This document shows, piece after piece, positions 11,890 to 22,299 of a DNA stretch of 64,000 nucleotides. A program made the translations under genes and the position numbers. The DNA comes from Hyaloscypha bicolor E. Its lineage: Eukaryota > Ascomycota > Leotiomycetes > Helotiales > Hyaloscyphaceae. The stretch spans positions 3,697,952 to 3,761,951 of the forward strand of contig NW_020194684.1 in NCBI RefSeq assembly GCF_002865645.1, given 5' to 3'. The notes beneath the pieces are model-generated. The model searched no databases and was not told where the DNA came from. It saw only the letters and a list, made by a program, of their open reading frames with translations. Positions within the stretch are counted from its first letter, which is position 1. Each line of letters starts with the position of its first letter.

Positions 11890-12333
11890 AGAGAAACCGA
11901 GCTAGCGCGTGGTAGCGTCCGAATGGAATCAATAGCATTAATACTAATAACATTCAAATCCGTCAGTTCGCCGAAGTGGTGTCCGTTGCCATTACTGGAA
12001 CAGGAGTGAGGGGGTGGGGTATAAAAGACGAAGAGCGATCTGCTAGCTATTGCAAGGTATAGACGAAGTCGGTATATGTGAAAGAGAGGTTAAGTTACTA
12101 TATAAGTCAATTATATAGCATAGAATTAGTATACGAAAAAAATCAATTATATTAATTAATTAATTACAAATATTTATAAATAAGTTAATTAGAATATAAT
12201 TAATATAATACTTAAATTTTTTGATTAGATTAGAATAATTAATTATGAATACTTTATTTAATATATATATATAATTATATTAAATAATAAACTAGCTTAA
12301 TTAAATAAGGTTCTTGCTTTAGTATTACCTTAG
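11890..12333. other. Island edge passing into an AT-rich block
   Basis: Ordinary composition to about 12060, then A/T-dominated. A TAGTATACGAAAAAAATCAA string at 12127 resembles the left end of the hAT element at 1459, but I could not find a right end or an 8-bp duplication for it. No gene is seen. Confidence 0.4.
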
Positions 12334-12545
12334 TATAATAGCGGGATCGAGGCAATAGCCAGGGCTCAAAGATCCAAGAATCTCATATATTAAAAATACT
12401 AAGCTAAAGAGAAGAAGGAGAGAGAGAGAAGGAAAGGGAATAAAAGAAGAGAAGTATTAGCTAAAACCAATGAAACGCCGGCTAGCTAGGTAAAACCAGT
12501 TATATAATAGCCACTCTCCTTTGGCCCCTAGCCAGTACTATTATA
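12334..12545. repeat. Left LTR of the TRIM-like element
   Basis: 212 bp, the less RIP-mutated of the pair, retaining for example GGCCCCTAGCCAGTAC where the right copy has AGCCCCTAGCTAGTAC. Confidence 0.8.
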
Positions 12546-12699
12546 TTATTCCCCCGGAAACCAAATCTGAATACCCTTATTCAGATATATAAAGGAAATA
12601 GGGTTTTAATAAAATCCCTAAAACGGCCAGCTTTTAATAGTTACTATCTAACTAATAGTTACCTCTATTTTTACCTAAGGCTCTAGAACTAGCCTCAGA

Positions 12700-12930
12700 C
12701 CCAAAATCGTCCATAGAACCGTCTATAGAACCGTCTATAGAGCCTAAATCATCTATAGAGTCCAAATCGTTCCCAGAACTGTCTGCAGAACCAAGCCTGT
12801 TTAGGAAACCGTCTAGAGAACTAAACTTGTCCAGGAAGCCGTCCAGAGAGCCGAGCTCGTCTAGGAAATCGTCTATAGAACCGTCTATAGAGCCAGAATT
12901 ATCTACAGAACTATTAGTAGAACCCAAATT
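12700..12930 (-). repeat. SIDG-type minisatellite inside the TRIM-like element
   Basis: Degenerate repeats built on TCTATAGAACCG / GTCCAGAGAGCC units. Read on the minus strand they stay open for about 91 residues as variants of GSIDGSIDDFLDELGSLDG. The open frame is a by-product of unit lengths divisible by three; there is no supported start codon and no known domain, so I call a repeat rather than a gene. Confidence 0.6.
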
Positions 12931-13310
12931 ATCTATAGAGCCAGACTCTTCCGTTTTTCCGTTATTAGAACAGGATAACTTACTAGCAGGAGAATACTAT
13001 ATATAAGCCTCTAGGGCAGAATTATTCGAATTAGAGAAGTAATATTATATAAGGGGCGGCTATACGAGAGGCGAATAAGGGAGGGGCAAATAAAGAAGAG
13101 GCGAATAAGGAAGAGGCAAATAAAGAAAGAGCAAATATAAAATAATTGCTTCTATTTTAAATTAGTAAACTGGAACTAATTACCGGGTTTCTTCCGTTTT
13201 AAATCAGGAACCCGAAACCGATTAGTATATCTCTTGTTTTAAATCAGAGAATTACTAATTCTTAAGAGAGAATACTAGTTCTTTTACTCTTATTAATATT
13301 AAGAAAAATA

Positions 13311-13525
13311 TGCTATCTGCTCTAGTTAAGGGCTAGATTCCGAGGTTAACTAAATTATAGAGGATAAGGGTATTATCTGCTCTAGTTAAGGGCCGAATTC
13401 CGAGATTAACTAGATTATAGAAAATAGAAGTCTTTTTTTTTAAATTAGTAAAGAACCGACTATCGGAATATTATCTATTCTAGTTAAAGGCTAAACTTCG
13501 AGATTAACCGGGTTTTAGAGGATAT
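13311..13525. repeat. Three copies of a 57-60-bp repeat
   Basis: Copies at about 13311-13370, 13371-13430 and 13469-13524 share TCTAGTTAAGGGC, ATTCCGAGRTTAAC and TTATAGARGATA. They differ mainly by transitions and lie inside the TRIM-like element. Confidence 0.65.
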
Positions 13526-13663
13526 ATTTTCCTTCTTTAAGTTCGGGAGAATTATTAAATATTAGAAGCGGTATTTTGCCTTTACTTTCTAAGAATAAGT
13601 ACAGGTCCTTTACTAGTAGTATTATATTACCTCTATAGGCCAAATTAAGTAAGCTTAGTATAA

Positions 13664-13875
13664 TATAATAATAGGGTTAAGATAATAGCCAGGGCTTAAA
13701 GATCTAAGAATCTTATATATTAAAAATACTAAGCTAAAGAGAAAAAGGAAAGAGAGAGAAGGAAAGGGAATAAAAGAAGGGAAGTATTAGCTAAAACTAA
13801 TAAAACGCCGGCTAGCTAGGTAAAACTAGTTATATAATAGCTATTTCTCTTTAGCCCCTAGCTAGTACTATTATA
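13664..13875. repeat. Right LTR of the TRIM-like element
   Basis: 212 bp; pairs with 12334-12545 and is followed by the CTTAG target duplication. Confidence 0.8.
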
Positions 13876-13880
13876 CTTAG

Positions 13881-14580
13881 CAGGCTTTTTTTCTTAGAAG
13901 CAAGATAATACTAGAGCTAGATCCTTATTTAAAAAAGTTAGCTTATTATATATTATAGTTATATATATATTAATTAAGGTATTATAAATAAATTTGATTA
14001 ATAGCTATTAATCTAATCTAATCTATTTATTTCTTATATTATATAAAATAAGAATATTATAATAAGTAAAGAATTTATTAATATTTGGCTAGTTTTAATT
14101 ATAAGTTTTATATATAAGAAGAATTAATATTTTACTTAAAAATATATAATTTATTTATTATTTTTTATAATTTAATTAAGTTATTATAAATACGGCATTT
14201 AAGGCTTAAAAAGTAAAATAGAAGATTTTTTATAAAAATAATTTAAAATTAAAAGAAAGAGAGCTAGAATATAGAAAGTTATAAGAATATAAATATACTT
14301 GTAATATACTAGCTTATATAAGACTTAGTATTCTAAATTTCCTATATATATTTCTATATTACTTATTAAATAATTATATTAAATAACTAGAATATTAAAA
14401 CCTGAATTATAATATTACTTTTCTCTTTAAAATAAACTTATTCCCGAGCTTTTAAAAATCCTTGTATTATTTCTAAATAAAAGCCTCTAAAAATATTAAT
14501 AAGGCATTCGAATTATATAGGGTTATTAATAAGATAATTTAATCTAATAAAAGCTTATAAATCTTTTATTTTCTATAATA
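13881..14580. other. AT-rich sequence upstream of a truncated HET gene
   Basis: A/T-dominated with no readable frame. It replaces or has destroyed the 5' two thirds of the HET gene whose tail starts at about 14583. I could not identify an element end at the junction. Confidence 0.45.
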
Positions 14581-14582
14581 TA

Positions 14583-15304
14583 GCCAAAGATGCCAAAGCA
14601 TACTCACCTTCTGGTCATATACCATGGCATGCAACTCCTTCAGTGCGTATAAACAACAAAAGTGCCGTCTTGGTGGTGCAGGGAATTCAGGTTGACGTGG
14701 TGGGACGAGTGGGCCAACTTCTTGCACATGAGACCGACGAATCTGCCGGGGCTGGAGCTTTTCGGACTGTCATAAGCGATTGGAAAGACGTTGCTGGAAT
14801 CTCGAACGATATTAATTCCATGGGCTCTATACAGCAATTGAACTTTTGGTCAACAATTTTATGTGGCATGGAAACTTTTGAGTTTAGGGAAGATCAAATC
14901 TTTGAGCTGGACCCGCCGCGAAGAATACAGGGAGCCCTTGAATATTTACCCCCAGCTACCCCGGAGATCGAGTCACGAATTACGACCGTCATTGGTGAGG
15001 AGACAGGTATGCTAAGCGGAAGAAGATTCATGATAACCTCCGCTGGTAGAATGGGTGTGGGGCCACAAATAACCAAGCCTGGGGATCTCCTTTGCGTCCT
15101 TCTCGGCAGCTATGTTGCTTTTATACTTCGCTCTTGTGGCGACAACTTCTATAAGTTGATTGGGGATTGGTAAGTCCGCCAGAGATCCCTAAGTCAATAA
15201 ACATACTTAGTTTTGATAGTGATGTGCACGGAATTATGGATGGCGAGATCATCGAGACAGAAAAAGAAGGACAATACGTCTACCAAGACTTTTACTTGAT
15301 TTAG
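14583..15304 (+). pseudogene. 5'-truncated HET-family gene (C-terminal part only)
   Basis: The frame reads AKDAKAYSPSGHIPWHATPS and continues to INNKSAVLVVQGIQVDVV, then ends with the typical C-terminal region of fungal HET proteins: SGRRFMITSAGRMGVGPQ, KPGDLLCVLLGSYVAFILR and, after a 50-nt intron (15170-15219, GTAAGT..GATAG), DVHGIMDGEIIETEKEGQY. The frame runs back into AT-rich DNA without an ATG; the HET catalytic-like block (AILSHTW, WIDxxCIDQ, RxWTLQE) is absent. The surviving exons have no stops, so truncation is fairly recent or the 3' piece is still constrained. It lies convergent to the HET-CAX gene. Confidence 0.75.
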
Positions 15305-15650
15305 CTATAGCGCTGTCCCAAACGCCTCAGAGGGAGCGCTTTGAGGAGAAACGGACATTTTCTGGTCTTCAGGTTGGACGATGGGGAGAAGCCATTACAC
15401 GGCGACGCCGGTCCTTACCCATGAGTTCCTGAGGCATAATAAGAGCTGGTCTTGGAAGGAGGGTTGTAGACCTGGTTGATGCGAGAAATGGTGTTGTCGA
15501 TACTTCCAGAATTTTTGGGCGTCCGTCTTCTTGGTCCTTTCCCAGATTGGCATTTTCACCAAAGCGCAGAATTGGGGTGCGATTATTTTCAGCTTGATAT
15601 TGCAGCTTGAAGCTTGATTCATATGATACTTCATAGGATACACATCGAGA
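15305..15650. other. Short convergent intergenic region
   Basis: Separates the stops of the HET fragment and the HET-CAX gene. Minus-strand open stretches here are out of frame with the CAX exons and show no domain. Confidence 0.4.
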
Positions 15651-18411
15651 TCAGTCTCGATTCTGGTCGCCAGGCCAGACATTCTGGTCATCCGGATAGA
15701 AGTACATTGTCAGAGCAATCATGAAATATCTGTTTGGCAAGAATTAGTCAAATGATACATCCCTCACTATAGCAGAGAAAAGAATTCCAAAACTCACATC
15801 GCAATGCAAACGGCGCCTCCTAAGTAGTTGATCTTCCTATCGTGAACTAGGAGGCTGACCACAAATACACCCAAAAAGAAGCACAATGTCTCCAGAAACC
15901 CGAATTCCAACTGCATAGGCTGATCGATAGCCCATCCCAGCAGTACCACCGATGGCATGACGAACAACGTGATTTGCATGACATTGGTGATCACAACGTC
16001 GATCGCCCGATCGAGTCTATTATTGTAGGCAGTAATAACAGCTTTGGATGGTGCTGCTGTGCTGCCGACCATGGGAAGAAAAACAAAACCAATAAATCCT
16101 TGAGTGATCCGAGTCCTTTGCAGAACGGAGTCGATAGAGCCGACAAGGTTGTCGGCACAAACCGACATCATTCCGATGAGGATTGTGATGAGGAATATAA
16201 AAGCAATCATAGCGACAAAATACTTGAGGTCCATCATTTTTGCTGATTGTAGCTCACCTTGCTCTTCGGGCTGTTCAACATCGAAAAAATTGGTTGGCGA
16301 CTTTTGTTGGAAATACTGGTAAATGCAGAAGAGAACGAGAAGGATGATGGCGACACCGCGAGATAACCCGAGAATAGCATCCGCGGTATCCGCCGCAGAC
16401 TTTTGTAAGACCGTGTACAAAGTTGCGGGAAGAATCAAGGATGCTAATGCCACAGCCATCAATGAAAGCATCGTCGAGGCAGCTGTAAAGTTGAGAGTCT
16501 GCTCTAATTGAAGCATGCCGCTCACACCGAAACAGCATCTAAGGACCTAAAGCTCAATCAATAATAGAACAGTTTAGTCGGGCAGTGGTTAGGCTTACAA
16601 GCAAGATATATGAGGTTATGCTCCCCACTATGCTCCACTGTATGATATCCACTTGCCCAATTCTCAATGCCGCAATGCAAATCTGTAAAATAAAACGCTC
16701 TGTTAGCGTAAACCAAAGAACCACAAAATGGTTTGAAGCTTACAATCATCTCCATAGCATTTCCGAGTACTGCATTTATTAGCTGGCCAAGAGTAAAACA
16801 TACGTTTGACGACAGTTTCTTGGTAGCAAATGCCAACAAGGGTGCAAGTGCCATGATACCCAAGAAATTAAGTACGAGCACAAGTGTCGGATCCGAAGGG
16901 AGTGAACCAGCTAAGAGCCCCAAGGGAACGAAGATAATAAGAAGTTTGGTGCCGTTGCGGATCAGGAAGGTTTGAACTTTCCGAAAGGTTCTCAAAGGCC
17001 ACCTTGCGCAACCTTGGACGACCTTCCTCAGCCTTTGACTCCATCGGTCATGCCTAAAGTCTGATTGGTCTTGAAGGACATTGCCAACGGAGCTGGGTAA
17101 TAGAGGGGCATTCTCGTGGTTAGAAAGTTCTCGTTTGATCCAAATGTCCCATGGCCAAAGGCCATGGAGCGCACGCAGAGCCCAACTCACGCCACCTATT
17201 TTGCTAGGGCGAGAGGGCATCGAGTCTGTGGACGGAGTCTCGGAGGTAATTGTAGATCTAGACATCGAGTAGAGCAGAGGATCTGGGCGGTTTCGCGCAA
17301 TATACATCGGTGTCATTCGAGCCGAATAGTGCCGCTCCCAGATTGTCCTCTCTGCTGTCGCAACCCGATAGAATTGTGAGTGACCAATATATCTCAGAGC
17401 AAGGCATATCCGTTCTAAATCATCATTGGGCTGGTCGGAGCTTCTTCGATAGCAGTCCAGAAACCCGTAGTATTCTCTAGATCCGGTGCTACGGTCTACG
17501 ACAGTGGGCAGCGTGATACTGAGACCGATGTTTGCCATCCAGTGTGAGGAAGAGGAAACTTCCCGACTTCGAACGATGTTGGCGCAATCTCTAAATGCTT
17601 CCACCGAAGGTGCGAGTAAGGTTTCAGTAGTGCGAGGAAGTTGTCTTTGTACATGCCCGTCTCCAGCAAAAGACCATGCAAGGATAGTGTGGTCGCTCGA
17701 TACATCGAGTAACTTCTCCTGAAGCCGTGTGAATGCTTTTTCGCCTTCCCCATATAAGAGAGGCATATTGACGTTGAAGATACCAAGAAGACAATACGCA
17801 ATGTCTTCTGGCCTCGTAGTCTTCCTTCCCGATGCCCATGACATCCTTTGTGCAATGCTTGCCTTGAAGATCCCTTCGCTGCATTTGAGAATGTTGGCAT
17901 CGATCTTCGTGATATTTGATACAACATTCCGTAGATCGTCCTTTGTTCCCAAAAAGAACCAGTCCCCTTTATCATCCTCGCCGAAGAAGTCGACGTGCTT
18001 CGGGGCAACGAGTTCTTGGAGGGTCCACCCTCTCGTAAACCAGTTGCTAACTCTGAGTTGAGATTCTCGTCGCGTAGGATCCCTATCCTTCACATCACTC
18101 AGATATGCATAACACCTGTCCGCATGTTTGTACCACTCATACATCGAATTTATGGCCTCCGAGAGCTCTGAGCTGCTTCGCTTGTCGATGCAGCATGTGT
18201 CCACCCACACGAAGTTGTAATTATCAATTGCGGCCTGTTTGCAGAAATTTTCGATCTTTCGGAGTCCTCTCTTGTTATTTGCTGTTGGTGTCCCCATTTC
18301 CTCGAAGGCTACTTCTTGGTTCTCTTCCCATGTGTGCGACAAGATAGCATACTTTTGTGGTTTGGATGGGACCTCCTCCAGCTGGAACGTTTTTGTATTG
18401 AGCAGCCTCAT
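15651..18411 (-). CDS. HET domain-Ca2+/H+ exchanger (CAX) fusion with altered second ion motif
   Basis: Four exons (18411-16744, 16682-16599, 16546-15798, 15729-15651) join in frame over introns of 61, 52 and 68 nt, giving about 859 residues. HET domain: YAILSHTW 21-28, WVDTCCIDK 69-77, RGWTLQELVAP 127-137. From about residue 490 the protein matches the CAX/VCX1 family with about 11 membrane helices: FVPLGLLAGSL, then LNFLGIMALAPLLAFATKKL, the first signature GNAMEM (550-555, Glu kept), QWSIVGSITSYILLVL, an acidic loop FDVEQPEEQGE, then PMVGSTAAPSKAV (about 743-755), MQITLFVMPSVVLLGWAIDQ and YLGGAVCIAIYFMIALTMYF. Canonical exchangers carry GNAAEH in the second signature; here it is GSTAAP, losing the Glu and His, and the GSILSN motif of the first repeat reads GSITSY. 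Exchange activity is therefore doubtful although the fold is intact. Introns lie inside the CAX part, so this is one gene. The ATG at 18411 is set by the HET start MRLLNTKTF. Confidence 0.88.
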
Positions 18412-19284
18412 TATAAGTGCTATAATACGTGCTGTTTGGATTTGAATTTCCGCGAAACTAGTTAGCAGCAAGGTTCGAAAAATTAGGGATCAAGACATAC
18501 CGGTACGAGAAAAGATACGTAGATCCAACCGCCAGCCTCTTGAAGTGCTCCATATATGATGGATATCTCCTTATCAGAGGAGCTCGATTGCTTTAAGATT
18601 GAAATAAAACCCCCCACTCGACTACCCGTCTTTCGAGGGTGGCTGCATTGGAGACTTGGAACTCATGTCGAGTTGCCTTCTCGCTAATTACAAACGCCGC
18701 AGAAGCTGGGCAAGGGACTTAAAACCGAAGTCCTACGAACTAATAAACCGCGTGGGATATTGTTTCAAGCTTGTAGCCAAGGCAGATTTGCTTATGGTAG
18801 GTATGTTGGTTGTTGGTTGCGCAGCGCCTCGTGGCTTGGCACAGCCTCCACTTCCCGCCCTTAACGTCAAGCGCCCATTACAAATGCCTCTCCCCTGTCC
18901 AATGAAAACACTAATGGAAATTAAGAACATCTTTGAGAAACTCCTCTAGGTTACCAAAACATACACCGAAAGAAAAGCAAATACTAGACATGGGGTTACG
19001 AAATTATTCGATAATTCCTTATCCCCAGCCTCGGGAGTATGAATGAAGGAACCTTTGGCGAGAATATAAACAATATCCCGTGCGTGATAGACATGCTGCT
19101 AGAAGCGGGGAACAGGTTTGATATCACTCGTGGAGAAAGTAAGAGCACGACTGCAGAGAAGACAAGTCAACCTCTTCTTTACACACCTTGCTGCATCGAG
19201 ATTCTTATTGCTGACCTTCCTCAACTATTTTACACCTGGAGATGCTCCACCGCAAAGCAGAAGTTGGAGTAACTCAGCAGCTCG
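18412..19284. other. Intergenic region, no supported gene
   Basis: Open stretches exist (plus strand near 18656-18949 and 19039-19272) but lack domains, splice context and coding texture. Probably holds the promoter of the HET-CAX gene. Confidence 0.4.
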
Positions 19285-19697
19285 TTAATTGCCAAATATC
19301 CACTTCCCAGGGCGCTCCTTCTTCAATCGCCTGCCACTAACGGTGAAGTACTTCTTCTTGGGATTATCAAGCTTCCAATCGAGAAAATCCACAAGATCAC
19401 CCTTCTTCCTCTGAAACTCTTTCTCAGGCAACTTCAGCATATTTCTGATGCTAAGCTTGCCGTCCAATAGCCATTCCAACATGCCAAAGTTCATTGCTTC
19501 GAGGGTATCCATTGCTTGAGATCGAGTCGCAGTTCTGATCTGGCCCATTTTATTAAAAAGGAAGATTATTCTTTCGAGGCTGTAGTCGTCAATACTTAGT
19601 GTTCCGAAAGACGTTGGGACTGAACGGCCACTTCCGGGATACTCGAATAGAATACGGAGCGCCTCATATTCTTTCCACCTCCGTTCATGCGTCGGAG
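19285..19697 (-). CDS. Unknown gene, 3' part only
   Basis: A continuous minus-strand frame has convincing protein texture: THERRWKEYEALRILFEYPG, SFGTLSIDDYSLERIIFLFN, QAMDTLEAMNFGMLEWLLDG and a basic end KKKYFTVSGRRLKKERPGKW. It stops at 19285. Upstream the frame hits a TAA behind GCTAATAAC, which could be a branch site of an intron, but no upstream exon is evident before the hAT relic at 20050. I do not recognise the family; it is probably the surviving 3' end of a gene cut by transposon activity. Confidence 0.42.
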
Positions 19698-20049
19698 TAT
19701 GGGGAGGTTATTAGCACCTGCCGAGATCGTAGTGACATCCTTTTACTAGCTGCGATACGGCCACGGAGTCCACGTTAGGGCCACTATTGCAAATGTTTTC
19801 GTTCATGCGTCGGTACGAATAACTGAATTCGATCACCGATCCATGTTTAAATAGCATAAATACTATCCTTCCTGCTACCCCAGGCGTTATAGCGGAGCCA
19901 TAATAATAGCATAAAAGGTGAGGCAGACTCGTAGCCGTGGAAAAGCTGACGGAGGGGGTTTGAAATCATATAGTAGCGGATTAGTACTATAGATAATGTA
20001 TTAGCTTAGCTATTTTATGCCTTTAAAGAGCTAAGAATACAGGCTAATA
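19698..20049. other. Non-coding flank with a 14-bp direct repeat
   Basis: CGTTCATGCGTCGG occurs at 19682-19695 and again at 19800-19813. No gene is seen between these and the hAT end at 20050. Confidence 0.4.
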
Positions 20050-20347
20050 CAGTGTGTCAAAAAAATATTCAAGGTATTCAAGGTATTCATGAATATTCAT
20101 GAATATCTTGAATAGAATATGAGTAGCGTAATTCAAAAAATAATAATAAAAAATTAGAGTAGAGTAGAGTAGAATATATATTCATGAATACTGGTGATTA
20201 CTAGATCACGTGACATCACGTGACCTTAGAAAACTACAGTTTACTTAATAATTATTAAGTAAATAAGGTACCTATTAAGCAGCCCTAGTTAAGCTTAGAT
20301 AAAACTTATATAAACCTAATTAAATACTAATTTTCTATAATAACAAA

Positions 20348-22260
20348 CTAATTATTCTCTTCCAAATCTTGATTTTTCTCCTTTATTCCTTCTCTTTTAT
20401 CCTCCTTTTTAGCCTCTTCTAATTCATCTTTAAATAACCCCCAGCTTTTTAAACAACCTATTATCTCAAAAGTACTCTTATTAAGTCTATTTCGTAATTT
20501 AGTTATAATAAGAGCACCCTGAGAGAAGAATCTCTTACTAGAAGTCAAAGAAGCCGGGATTCTTAAATATTTCCTAGCTATTAAAGCTAAAACGGGAAAT
20601 CTAGCGGCATTAGACTTCCAATAATCTAAAGGCTTAGTCTATATATAAATTAGTACTAATATATTAAAAAATATTAAGAGAATATCGGGCAGATATTTAA
20701 TATAATATAAGTGAATTTTACTTACTTTTTTATTTTCTCTCTTTTCTTCTAAATAAGTTATTAATTCGTCTTCTATATTAGAAGACAAATTAGTAATATA
20801 TATATCTAAATCGTTAGAGTCGGAATCAGATCTAGCTTGAGATATATTATAATTGTATTTATATATAAATTAAAAAATTAGTTATTAATTAATTAAAAGA
20901 TAATAAAAGAAATCACTTATATATTATAATTAGTCTTTAATCTATTATATATATCTAAAGATATATTACTAGATAAGCCAATACTAGTTAATTCTTCTTG
21001 TTTAATTCGAGAATCAAGAATAAGAACTAAATATAAAGCTTTACTTTTATTATCTAAAACGCTTGTTTTAGGATAATATTTTCGAAGCTTAGCTATACCC
21101 TTATTAATAGTATCTGTAAATGCTTTATCTTATTAAAAATTAGTATAATATTATTAATAATATAAGAAGAATTTAGGAAAAAACTTACTTTAAATTTCTT
21201 TTTTAAAATTTTTAAGTTTATTATATATTTTATATACCTCAGATATAATATAATATATAATAAGGTAATTTTCGGCTTGTAATTTAGTTATAGCTTTAAT
21301 AAATATTGAAATTATATTTAAAATATTATTTAAATAAGTAATTTCAATATTAGTTAAAACTAGACTTTTATTTTTAAAAGTCTTTAAATTAGAACTATTA
21401 ATAACTACTTTAATAGCTTTATATATATATATATATAAAGTTCTTTAATATATAATAAACCAAAGACTACTATATTTTTTAATCTATAAATAATTAGTAT
21501 TAATTAATAATTAAAAATTAAAAAAATTAATTATTTACTAAGTTAAGGAAATCGAGTATTTTCTATATTAAAAGCTTTAATTTAAGCTTCTAATAGCCGC
21601 CCGTTTTCTTGGTTATATTTAAGACCTATAATAGTCTTTCTAACCTTTCTTTAAATTAATAAATCTATAATTATTAATAAATCTCTTATAAATTATATAG
21701 GAAATTTACTTATTACTTATTTTCTTTCTTTATCTTCTTCTCTATTTTCAAGTTCTTCTATTTCTTGCTCGTATAAATTAGTAGAATAAGAAGTATTATA
21801 ATTATTTTTAATAAGAGCTTTTAAAATATCTTAAATTACTAAGTTTAATATATAAGCTATATAAGGAATATCACAGTTCAGGTTCTGACGTTCTGGTCAC
21901 CTGATACAGTCACCTGACAGCTAGCATGGGAATGCGCATGGAGATATTTAGGACGCTAGGCCCCTTAGGGGCTAGTGCATTGTGGGTGCACTTAAGCTCG
22001 CAGCCTCCTGTATTCTAGTTTTCCCTTCCTTAGCTTTGAATCGTCTTCGTAAGGGGCCTTCTACCTTGCTTTCCAAGCCCTGAATGCCGTACCCGTAACA
22101 AGGAATACCTCCTTGAAATTTAATGCCTTCCTTATTATAATGCTTTATAAAAGCCTTTAATAAGGTATTATTTGAGCTAGTATTATCTCGAATTAAAATA
22201 AAATATATTAGTAATTATTTTTTAAAAACCAAGATTTAAATTACTTATCTAGTAATATTA
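20348..22260 (-). pseudogene. hAT transposase remnant
   Basis: The 3' part encodes the hAT dimerisation region: YWKSNAARFPVLALIARKYL, then RIPASLTSSKRFFSQGALII and NRLNKSTFEIIGCLKSW, followed by an acidic/lysine tail and stop at 20348. Further upstream on the same strand are blocks typical of the catalytic core: FIKAITKLQAENY, IISEVYKIYNKLKNF, YIAYILNLVIQDILKALIKN and DNTSSNNTLLKAFIKH. Stops and shifts are frequent. The reading frame is split between GGIP and YIAY by the solo LTR at 21869-22100. Confidence 0.72.
21869..22100 (+). repeat. Solo LTR of the Gypsy A/B family, lightly RIP-mutated
   Basis: 232 bp starting TATCACAGTTCAGG and ending CCCGTAACA, flanked by the 5-bp duplication AGGAA at 21864-21868 and 22101-22105. 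Its 3' half is homologous to the LTRs of Gypsy A and B (GAGATATTTAG, CAGCCTCCTGTATTCTAG, CTTTCCAAGCCCTGAAT), differing mainly by transitions, but it keeps a near-normal base composition in the middle of strongly AT-converted DNA. Recombination between two LTRs is the usual origin of solo LTRs. Confidence 0.85.
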
Positions 22261-22299
22261 TATTCGATATTATATTATTTTAAAGATTCTAATAAAACA

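Larger units (their letters stand above)
12334..13875. mobile_element. Compact non-autonomous LTR element (TRIM-like), CTTAG duplication
   Basis: Two direct repeats of exactly 212 bp (12334-12545 and 13664-13875) differ almost only by C/T and G/A transitions. They begin TATAATA and end CTATTATA, which fits original TG..CA termini after RIP. CTTAG flanks the whole unit at 12329-12333 and 13876-13880. The 1118-bp interior encodes no Gag, protease or polymerase; it holds a SIDG-type minisatellite and three copies of a 57-60-bp repeat. Size and lack of coding capacity suggest a TRIM. The right LTR is more AT-converted than the left. Orientation is not determined. Confidence 0.82.

Noticed and set aside
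12652..12927. 91-residue Ser/Ile/Asp/Gly-rich minus-strand frame as a gene
   Set aside because: No supported ATG; it is explained by a minisatellite with units divisible by three inside a non-coding LTR element.
12127..14600. Larger hAT element enclosing the TRIM-like element
   Set aside because: A hAT-like left end is suggestive at 12127, but no matching right end or 8-bp duplication was found.
18656..19272. Two plus-strand open frames
   Set aside because: No domain, no splice context and atypical composition for a secreted or nuclear protein; not supportable.
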